Positions 6,819 to 11,880 of a stretch of 11,880 nt of DNA are shown here, one piece after another (the stretch's first letter is position 1; each line of letters begins with the position of its first letter). The DNA comes from Chloroflexota bacterium. GTDB lineage: Bacteria; Chloroflexota; Dehalococcoidia; JAUQQI01. The notes beneath the pieces are model-generated. The model did no database searches. It had not been told where the DNA came from and saw only the letters and a program-made list of their open reading frames with translations. The stretch is from the NCBI GenBank assembly GCA_030549955.1, contig JAUQQI010000025.1, positions 1 to 11,880 on the forward strand, in the 5' to 3' direction. The position numbers and the translations under genes were made by a program.

Positions 6819-8027
6819 ATGACCGCAAACCCTTCCCGGGAACAGGTTATTGGCCTCGCCCGGGGTCTGGAGGCGCCCCTCAGCGATTTCTGCCGCCGGC
6901 TGGTCCAGACTCCGAGCCCCTCCGGGGATGAGGGCCGGGTAGCCGACCTGGTTGAGGCCGAGCTTAAAGCCCTCGGCTACGACGAGGTCTGGCGGGATAA
7001 GGCTGGCAATGTCCTGGGCCTTATCCGGGGCGGGGAGGGGCCGACCGTCATGTTCAACGCCCACATGGACCACGTGGACCCCGGCAATCCGGAGCGCTGG
7101 CCCTACCCGCCCTTCGGCGGGGTTATCGCCGACGGCTACCTCTGGGGCCGGGGCGCCTGTGACACCAAGGCAGCCCTGGCCGCCCAGGTCTACGCCGGCG
7201 GGGCGCTGAAGCGGGCGGGCATCAGGCCGCCCGGAGACCTCTACGTTGCCGCCGTCGTCATGGAAGAGGTTGGTGGGGCCGGAAGCCGCCACCTGGCCGC
7301 AAACTTCCGGCCGGATGTGGGGGTTTTCGGCGAGCCATCGGGAAACCGGCTCGCCCTCGGCCATCGGGGTCGCCTTGAGCTGGCCGTCCGGGTCGTCGGC
7401 CGTTCGGCCCACGCCTCGGCTCCGGAACTGGCCTTAAACCCCCACTTTACCCTGGCCCGCTTTATTTTGAGTCTTCCGAATGTCGAGCGGGCCTCCCACC
7501 CGGTTTTCGGCACCTCATCGTGTGCCCCGACCCTTTATAAAACCGATACGGTCGGGACGAACGTCATTCCCGGCGAGGCAACCCTCTTCGTCGACTGGCG
7601 GAACGTCCCCGGCGAATCGGCGGAGGCCATCGTTGCCCGACTCCAGAAACTCCTGGAGCGCAACCTTGAGCCGGGTGCGACCGGAACGGTCAGCCTCCTC
7701 GAAGTCAAGCAGCAAACTTATGCCGGCCTGGTCGTAAGTTTCCCCGACGAGATGCCCGATTTCGAGACCCCAGCCGACAACTTCTACGCCCGCCGGGCCC
7801 TCAGCCTCCTCAACAGCCTTTTCCCGGCCGGCGCCGGGCCGATATACTGGCGGTTTGCCACCGACGCCGGCCACTTCGCCCGCGTCGGCACCGTCGCCCT
7901 CGGGTTCGCCCCCGGCGACGACACCCTGGCCCACACCTCCGAAGAGCGGGTCGGACTGGCCGAACTTGTCGACGGCCTGGCCGGCTACATCGCCCTGGCC
8001 ATCGGCCTGGGCCGGGGCGAGGGCTAA
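6819..8027 (+). CDS. M20 family metallohydrolase, YgeY-like (ArgE/DapE superfamily)
   Basis: 402-residue dinuclear zinc hydrolase of the M20 amidohydrolase/peptidase family, likely cleaving an N-acyl amino acid or small peptide-like amide in the cytoplasm. Metal and catalytic residues are intact: H82 and D84 in NAHMDHVD, bridging D115 in GRGACDTKAA, E149-E150 in VMEEVGG (general base and ligand), E172 in FGEPSG, and a C-terminal His near 372 in LAHTSEE. A dimerisation lid domain lies at about 180-300 (HRGRLELAVRVVGRSAHASAPE). The C-terminal third resembles E. coli YgeY as I recall it (FPDEMPDFET then DNFYARRAL then GFAPGDD), a family annotated as a selenium-metabolism-associated hydrolase. 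ATG 6819 is chosen because GGGAG lies 10 bases upstream and the promoter at 6750-6779 excludes earlier starts. Its TAA overlaps the next ATG (TAATG). Confidence 0.9.
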   Translation: MTANPSREQVIGLARGLEAPLSDFCRRLVQTPSPSGDEGRVADLVEAELKALGYDEVWRDKAGNVLGLIRGGEGPTVMFNAHMDHVDPGNPERWPYPPFGGVIADGYLWGRGACDTKAALAAQVYAGGALKRAGIRPPGDLYVAAVVMEEVGGAGSRHLAANFRPDVGVFGEPSGNRLALGHRGRLELAVRVVGRSAHASAPELALNPHFTLARFILSLPNVERASHPVFGTSSCAPTLYKTDTVGTNVIPGEATLFVDWRNVPGESAEAIVARLQKLLERNLEPGATGTVSLLEVKQQTYAGLVVSFPDEMPDFETPADNFYARRALSLLNSLFPAGAGPIYWRFATDAGHFARVGTVALGFAPGDDTLAHTSEERVGLAELVDGLAGYIALAIGLGRGEG

Positions 8028-9247
8028 TGGGCGTCCTGTGGTCGTGTCTTAGCCGGCTCGAGTGCGCCCGCTGCGGCCGTGAACTTCCGGCCGACCGCCC
8101 GGCGGGCCTCTGTCCCGACTGCCACGGCCCCCTCCTGGCCCGCTACGACCTTGAAGCCGCCGGCCGGGTCTTCAGGCCATCGGACGTGGCCGGACGTCCC
8201 ACTTCCCTCTGGCGCTACCGGGAGGTTCTCCCGGTTCAAGGCCCGGCCGGGGTTGTTACCCTCGGCGAGGGCTGGACGCCCCTGGTCCGCCTTGACCGGC
8301 TTCGGGAACGGTGGGGTCTCGCCGAACTTTTCGTAAAGGATGAGGCCCGGCTCCCGGCCGGCACGGTTAAAGCCCGGGGGGCGGCGGTGGGAGTGTCCAG
8401 GGCCCGGGAGCTGGGCCTCCGCCGGCTGGTCATCGGGGTCGCCGGAAATGCCGGGGCCGCCTGGGCAGCTTACTGCGCCCGGGCCGGCCTCGCGCTCACC
8501 GTTTTCATGCCGGCCGACGCCCCGCCAGGACGGGCTGCCGAGGCCCGCCTGGCCGGGGCAAAGGTTATCCTCGTCGACGGCAGCCCCGATAATGCGGCCA
8601 GCCAGGCCCAACGGGCCGGGGCTGAATCGGAGTCGTTCGACGTCTCGGCCTTCCGGGAGCCGTATCAGCTTGAGGGCGTCAAAACCCTCGGCTACGAGCT
8701 TTACGAGCAGCTCGACTGGCGGCCGCCTGACGCCATTGTTTGTCCGGTGGGAAACGGAGCGGTCATTGCTGGCATCTGGAAGGCCCTCAACGAGATGGAG
8801 ACTATGGGCTGGATTCCGGGCCGGAAGCCCCGGCTCATCGGCGTTCAGGCCGCCGGCTGCGCCCCGGTCGTTCGGGCTTTCGAGGAGGGCGCCGATGAGT
8901 GCCGGCCGTGGGCCGACGGTGAGACCGTCGCCAGGGAGCTTCGGGTGACCGACCCGCCCGCGGGATTTCTCGCCCTTCAGGCGATTCGCGAGACCGGGGG
9001 TTGGGCCGTGGCCGTCACCGACAGCGAGGTCCGGGACGCCATGCGGCTCACCGCCTCCACCGAGGGGCTCGTCCTCTGCCCCGAAGGGGCGGCGGCCGCG
9101 GCCGCCCTCGACCGGCTGGCCCAGGCCGGTGTGGTGTTGCCCGGCAACCGCGTTGTAATTCTAAATACGGGAACGGGCTTCGTCGACCCACCCGGGCCGA
9201 CTGAGGCCCTGCCCGTTGTGAGACCCGTCCAAATCCCGCCCTTATGA
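8027..9247 (+). CDS. Threonine synthase-like PLP-dependent enzyme (fold type II)
   Basis: 406-residue PLP enzyme of the threonine synthase/tryptophan synthase-beta fold. It has an N-terminal zinc ribbon (C13-x2-C16, C29-x2-C32), as in many thermophile and archaeal-type threonine synthases. Then come LGEGWTPLVRL (79-89), KDEARLPAGTVKARGA with the likely Schiff-base Lys K115, GVAGNAGAAWAAYCARAGL (137 on, the phosphate/substrate loop), and PVGNGAVIAGIWKAL, the Gly-rich PLP-phosphate loop. The active-site text deviates from the usual threonine synthase pattern (GSFKDRG and SGNAG): here it is GTVKARG, and Ala139 stands where Ser is usual. Another beta-replacement or elimination reaction, such as diaminopropionate-type lyase chemistry, is therefore possible. 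Start overlaps the M20 stop (TAATG) and the end overlaps the HAD start (ATGA), so all three proteins are co-translated and may share a pathway. Confidence 0.85.
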   Translation: MGVLWSCLSRLECARCGRELPADRPAGLCPDCHGPLLARYDLEAAGRVFRPSDVAGRPTSLWRYREVLPVQGPAGVVTLGEGWTPLVRLDRLRERWGLAELFVKDEARLPAGTVKARGAAVGVSRARELGLRRLVIGVAGNAGAAWAAYCARAGLALTVFMPADAPPGRAAEARLAGAKVILVDGSPDNAASQAQRAGAESESFDVSAFREPYQLEGVKTLGYELYEQLDWRPPDAIVCPVGNGAVIAGIWKALNEMETMGWIPGRKPRLIGVQAAGCAPVVRAFEEGADECRPWADGETVARELRVTDPPAGFLALQAIRETGGWAVAVTDSEVRDAMRLTASTEGLVLCPEGAAAAAALDRLAQAGVVLPGNRVVILNTGTGFVDPPGPTEALPVVRPVQIPPL

Positions 9248-9978
9248 CCTGCGTCGGCCGGACCGTTCGGACGATTCTTTTCGACTTCTATGACACCCTG
9301 GCCGGCCTGGACCTTAAAAGGGCTGACCCCCTGCGCCGCCGGGCGGCTCAGGTCCTCGGGCTCGCCCCCGAAGCATACTTTGAAGCCTGGCGCCAACATA
9401 TCGACGCCTTCATGGTTGGGCAAATCAGCTCGACCGAGGGGCTGGTCCGGCGGGTCCTGGCCGACCTGGGCCGGAAAGCATCCCCGGAGGCGGTGGCCGA
9501 AGCGACCCGGCTCGAAGAGCTGGCCCGCCAGCGGGCTGTCCGGCTCTACCCGGGGGCCAGGGTAGTGCTGCGAAGCCTCCGGCAAAGGGGCTACCGGCTC
9601 GGCCTGGTGAGTAATGTCTCCCCCCTGGCCGCCCGCCCCATCGACCGCCTGGGGCTTAGGGGCTGTTTTGATGCGGCGGTCCTGTCGTTTGAGGTCGGCC
9701 TGCTCAAGCCGGACCCGGCTATTTTTCAGCTTGCCTGTTCCCAGCTTGGGGTTATACCTGCCGAATGCGCCTTCGTGGCCGACGGTGGGTTCGGGGAGCT
9801 GGATGCGGCCGCGGCCTTGGGCATGCTGGCGGTCCGGGTGAGGCTTCCGAACCAGAGCCCCGATTACGGCTCGAGCCAGCGCTGGGACCGTGAAATCGAC
9901 GACCTGAAGGAGCTCCTGACTATTTTCCCGGGCCGACGGCCGGCGCACGGGTCACGTAATAGGTCCCGAGCCCCTTAG
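9244..9978 (+). CDS. HAD superfamily (subfamily IA) hydrolase with DxYxT motif I
   Basis: 244-residue haloacid dehalogenase-like hydrolase. Motif I is FDFYDTL: nucleophile D14 is present but the second Asp of DxDxT is Tyr16, as in L-2-haloacid dehalogenases and some uncharacterised HAD-IA proteins. Motif II is in LGLVSNVSPLA, motif III Lys in GLLKPDPAIF, and motif IV is in FVADGGFGELDAAAALGM, an unusual version of the usual GDS...D. A helical cap is inserted between about residues 20 and 95. The start overlaps the PLP-enzyme stop (ATGA), implying translational coupling. The last 59 bp overlap the convergent thioesterase gene, so the Pro/Arg-rich C-terminal tail (GRRPAHGSRNRSRAP) is read from antisense of that gene. 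Phosphatase or dehalogenase activity cannot be decided from sequence. Confidence 0.88.
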   Translation: MTCVGRTVRTILFDFYDTLAGLDLKRADPLRRRAAQVLGLAPEAYFEAWRQHIDAFMVGQISSTEGLVRRVLADLGRKASPEAVAEATRLEELARQRAVRLYPGARVVLRSLRQRGYRLGLVSNVSPLAARPIDRLGLRGCFDAAVLSFEVGLLKPDPAIFQLACSQLGVIPAECAFVADGGFGELDAAAALGMLAVRVRLPNQSPDYGSSQRWDREIDDLKELLTIFPGRRPAHGSRNRSRAP

Positions 9979-10342
9979 CTACAAGCTCCCCGTCGTTGAA
10001 AACCTCCGACTCGAGGAAGACAACCCGATTGCCTCGACGCAGAACCCGGGAATCGCAGACGAGCCGACCCGACCGGACGGCCCGCAGGTAAGTAATTGTG
10101 AGTTCGATAGTCGAGCAGACCTCATCGGGCGCCATGACGGTGTGGACGGCCGCCGCCGTGCCCGTATCAACCAGGCTAAAGATAACCCCACCATGCACCA
10201 CCCCGCCCCGGTGGTTGAGAAACCGGGGCTCAATGTCCAGCTCGCACCGGGCGAAACCTTCACCCCGGTCCGTGAACCGAACCCCAAGCCATCCGACAAA
10301 AGTATCGGCCTGGGGCGGGTCGTGGGGAAACGGCTTCGGCAT
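9920..10342 (-). CDS. PaaI-like hotdog-fold thioesterase
   Basis: 140-residue single hotdog domain of the PaaI/YbgC-type acyl-CoA thioesterase group, expected to hydrolyse an aromatic or aliphatic acyl-CoA in the cytoplasm. The active-site helix is typical: N43 in RFLNHRGGVVHGGVIFSLVD, H50-G51-G52, and candidate catalytic D59. The beta strands after it (TIELTITYLRAVRSGRLVCDSRVLRRGNRVVFLESEVFN) are family-standard. The ATG is preceded by AGGAGGAG at good spacing. It lies 24 bp after the stop of the selenothioredoxin gene on the same strand, probably in one operon. Its 3' end overlaps the HAD gene by 59 bp on the opposite strand. Confidence 0.9.
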   Translation of the reverse strand: MPKPFPHDPPQADTFVGWLGVRFTDRGEGFARCELDIEPRFLNHRGGVVHGGVIFSLVDTGTAAAVHTVMAPDEVCSTIELTITYLRAVRSGRLVCDSRVLRRGNRVVFLESEVFNDGELVAKGLGTYYVTRAPAVGPGK

Positions 10343-10366
10343 CCGATCTCCTCCTGCAGCAACATA

Positions 10367-10846
10367 TCAGATTCCGAGGGCGGACCGAATCCGCTCCCGG
10401 TCGGGAAAACCAGCGGCCCGGTAGACCTCCCGCCCGGCCTTATCGAATACCAGGAAGGTCGGCACCACCTCAAGGTTCCAGCGGGCAAAAAGCTCCCGGC
10501 CGGCGGCCTCAGCGACGTTCACCCGGATAACCTGGGCCCGGCCCGTCAGCTCCCGTTCGAGCCCGTCGACGACGGGCTTCGCCGTCAGGCATCCGAGTCA
10601 GTAGTCGGAGTAAACTTCAACCAGGGTCGGCAGCCCGCTTTTAAGCCGGGCCTCAATTTCGGCCATGCTGAGCCGGCCGGGGCCGGTCCGCATCCGCCGG
10701 TAGTAACCCCCAAGCAGGACGAGCAGACCCACCGGCACGAGAATTCGGGCCGGACTCGGCCCGGCGACCAGGTTCGCGAAGACCCCGATGCCGGCGATGA
10801 GGCCGGCCGCCCACAGCGCCGAATAGCGGTTAAGAATCGGCCGCAC
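10367..10846 (-). CDS. Membrane-anchored thioredoxin-like selenoprotein (UxxC, in-frame TGA at 10598-10600)
   Basis: 159 codons read through one in-frame TGA. The N-terminal part has two hydrophobic segments (about 13-29 and 33-49), then a basic stretch YYRRMR, then the thioredoxin domain. That domain runs TLVEVYSDY-U83-LGC86-LTAKPVVDGLE, VIRVNVAEAAG, FARWNLEVVPTFLVFD with the cis-Pro P129, and REVYRAAGF. The TGA falls exactly where the first Cys of CxxC stands in thioredoxins, giving U83-x-x-C86. A further 76 sense codons with conserved thioredoxin features follow before the real TGA at 10367-10369. A SECIS-like hairpin lies 19-38 nt after the UGA, and tRNA-Sec is encoded in this window. The charge pattern suggests both ends are cytoplasmic (positive-inside inference). 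The GTG start with GAGGG upstream is 6 bp after the DUF1786 stop. A likely role is membrane-localised dithiol/disulfide or peroxide chemistry; the partner is unknown. The alternative is a Cys-to-stop mutation, which I consider unlikely. Confidence 0.9.
10560..10578 (-). promoter_or_regulatory. Bacterial SECIS-type hairpin downstream of the Sec UGA
   Basis: On the minus strand AGCCCGTC-GTC-GACGGGCT forms a perfect 8-bp stem with a 3-base loop beginning with G. The loop starts 27 nt after the UGA (10598-10600). Known bacterial SECIS elements are coding-region hairpins with the apical loop about 16-37 nt from UGA and a G in the first two loop bases; all three criteria are met. It would recruit SelB with Sec-tRNA. 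It encodes the residues just after UxxC. Confidence 0.75.
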
Positions 10847-10852
10847 GGACCC

Positions 10853-11880
10853 TCAGCTAACCGCACTCAACCTGAGAATCCGCTCCCAGGCTTCCCGGAC
10901 CGGCAGGTGGTGGTCGGCGAAGGCCCGGATCAGGCCGAAGCACCCGGCCAGCATCATATCGCCGTGGGGCACCGCAAAATATGGCCCCAGCCGCGACCCG
11001 CGCAACAGCCCCCGCCGGGGGCCAGTGACGGCCACCAGCACCTCTTCGGCCTGGCGCCGGGGCGGCTCGAAGACGAGGGCGCCGTGGCCCATGTCGGCAA
11101 AGACCTCGTCGTTGGCGACCGTCCCAGCAGCGAGCTTTTGAAGATAAGCTTCGAGTTTCGACCGGTCCAGCTGCCCGGTGTGGTGCTCGAAAAGGCCGAG
11201 CACCTCCCCATTCCGCAGGTAAAAGGCCAGGGTGTGGAAATTGCCGATGTTCACGACCAGCCGCTCCGGACCCGATTTGACCCGCTCATCCTCGAGGGCA
11301 CCGAGGACGGCGGCCGGTCCGGTATCCATTACCAGAAATGGCTGGGGGCCGTCAAACGAGTCGGCCACGGCCCGCAGCCGGGTCAGAAACTCCGGAATCC
11401 CGGGCTTAAGGTAGGCGAATCCGCTCAGACCGCCGGTCTCCCGGAGCCGCCGGGCCAGGTACTCGAACCTAAAGCGGCGGTCGCTGTAGCCGGGCGGGGC
11501 AGCGCCGTGGTCAAAGACGGCCACGGCAATCGCATCCGGCTCGGCCTCGACCCCGAAGAGCCGCAGGGCGGTCATGATCTCTTCGTAATAAAAGTCCCGG
11601 AGCTCAATCCGAATTACGCCTTCAAGGCGGTCGGCCTCTGCCTCGTCCACCAGGCGCACACCCATCCGCTCGACGGCCGCCAGGTCGTCGTCAAAAGTCT
11701 GAGCCGCGGCCGGGGTCGCGTAGACGGGCAGGCCGGCCCGGATGTGGTCCATGGCGGCCCAGTGGCACGGGCCGCCGCCCATCATCCGGCCCGCCAGCAG
11801 GACCGGCCGCCCGGCCCGAGTCGCGTCCCGAATCTGGCCGGCGACGATGACCGTCGGCGACGGCAGGATTAGCTGAACCG
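10853..11880 (-). CDS. DUF1786 / COG4012 family protein (5' end outside window)
   Basis: The frame is open to the right edge, so at least 342 residues are present and the start lies beyond 11880. The ATG at 11785 is internal: the upstream codons read QLILPSPTVIVAGQ and then RPVLLAGRMMGGGP, both typical of DUF1786. Other blocks: HIRAGLPVYATPAAAQTFDDDL, VAVFDHGAAPPGYSDRRFRFEYL, FLVMDTGPAAVLGAL, LVVNIGNFHTLAFYL and VPHGDMMLAGCFGL. The family is seen in archaea and various anaerobic bacteria, is sometimes labelled pyruvate formate-lyase activating enzyme without real evidence, and looks like an ASKHA (actin-like ATPase) fold, with DTG and NIGN as candidate phosphate loops. It ends with TGA 6 bp before the GTG of the selenothioredoxin gene, in the same frame, so it heads or belongs to that operon. 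Biochemical function is not established. Confidence 0.85.
   Translation of the reverse strand, partial: VQLILPSPTVIVAGQIRDATRAGRPVLLAGRMMGGGPCHWAAMDHIRAGLPVYATPAAAQTFDDDLAAVERMGVRLVDEAEADRLEGVIRIELRDFYYEEIMTALRLFGVEAEPDAIAVAVFDHGAAPPGYSDRRFRFEYLARRLRETGGLSGFAYLKPGIPEFLTRLRAVADSFDGPQPFLVMDTGPAAVLGALEDERVKSGPERLVVNIGNFHTLAFYLRNGEVLGLFEHHTGQLDRSKLEAYLQKLAAGTVANDEVFADMGHGALVFEPPRRQAEEVLVAVTGPRRGLLRGSRLGPYFAVPHGDMMLAGCFGLIRAFADHHLPVREAWERILRLSAVS

Noticed and set aside
10598..10600. The TGA as a nonsense mutation making a pseudogene
   Set aside because: The frame after TGA is intact for 76 codons and thioredoxin-like, TGA replaces exactly the redox Cys, a SECIS-type hairpin is correctly placed and selC is present. 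A sequencing error cannot be fully excluded.
10853..10855. Second Sec codon at the DUF1786 stop
   Set aside because: The protein ends at a natural place, a GTG with GAGGG follows at once, and no SECIS-like stem is evident at the right distance. Kept only as a low-interest readthrough remark.
10142..11872. Very long plus-strand open frame (576 codons)
   Set aside because: It is antisense to the DUF1786 and selenothioredoxin genes, has Pro/Gly/His/Gln-rich text without any fold-like pattern, and no domain. High GC content explains the lack of stops.

Overview
This is a GC-rich, tightly packed bacterial chromosome segment. Spacers are short, stop/start overlaps such as ATGA and TAATG are frequent, GTG and TTG starts occur, and two convergent gene pairs overlap at their 3' ends. 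No mobile element or CRISPR array is visible. The most distinctive feature is selenocysteine (Sec) decoding. The window holds a tRNA-Sec gene (selC, anticodon TCA, 2430-2524). It also holds a thioredoxin-like gene (10367-10846, minus strand) whose first catalytic Cys codon is an in-frame TGA, followed at the right distance by a bacterial SECIS-type hairpin. The host is therefore probably a Sec-using bacterium. The SCO1664-type kinase and the DUF1786 protein would fit a Chloroflexota-like or other high-GC Gram-positive-related lineage, but that placement is tentative.

Layout. Positions 1-493 hold the 3' part of a Maf nucleotide pyrophosphatase gene, which overlaps by 31 bp a convergent SCO1664/PI3-4-kinase-like gene (463-1305, minus). 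A quinone oxidoreductase-like MDR gene (1416-2390, plus, TTG start) is followed by a TATAAT box and selC. Next comes a minus-strand ABC uptake operon read from 6386 down to 2541: Tat/lipoprotein binding protein, two-domain fused permease, ATPase. It has its own promoter (6440-6468) and a strong hairpin between the binding-protein and permease genes. A 432-bp gap (6387-6818) carries the promoters for both flanking operons.

Positions 6819-9978 (plus) form a translationally coupled three-gene operon: a YgeY-like M20 metallohydrolase, a threonine-synthase-like PLP enzyme and a HAD hydrolase with Tyr in place of the second motif-I Asp. A good sigma70-type promoter (6750-6779) precedes it. The HAD gene overlaps by 59 bp a convergent operon read from beyond the right edge down to 9920: DUF1786/COG4012 (5' end outside the window), the membrane-anchored selenothioredoxin, and a PaaI-like hotdog thioesterase.

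The main result is the selenoprotein. Conventional gene calling would truncate it to an 82-residue membrane stub, or replace it with the long antisense reading frame on the other strand. The sequence supports a 159-residue UxxC thioredoxin with two N-terminal membrane segments, and the decoding tRNA is encoded about 8 kb away.
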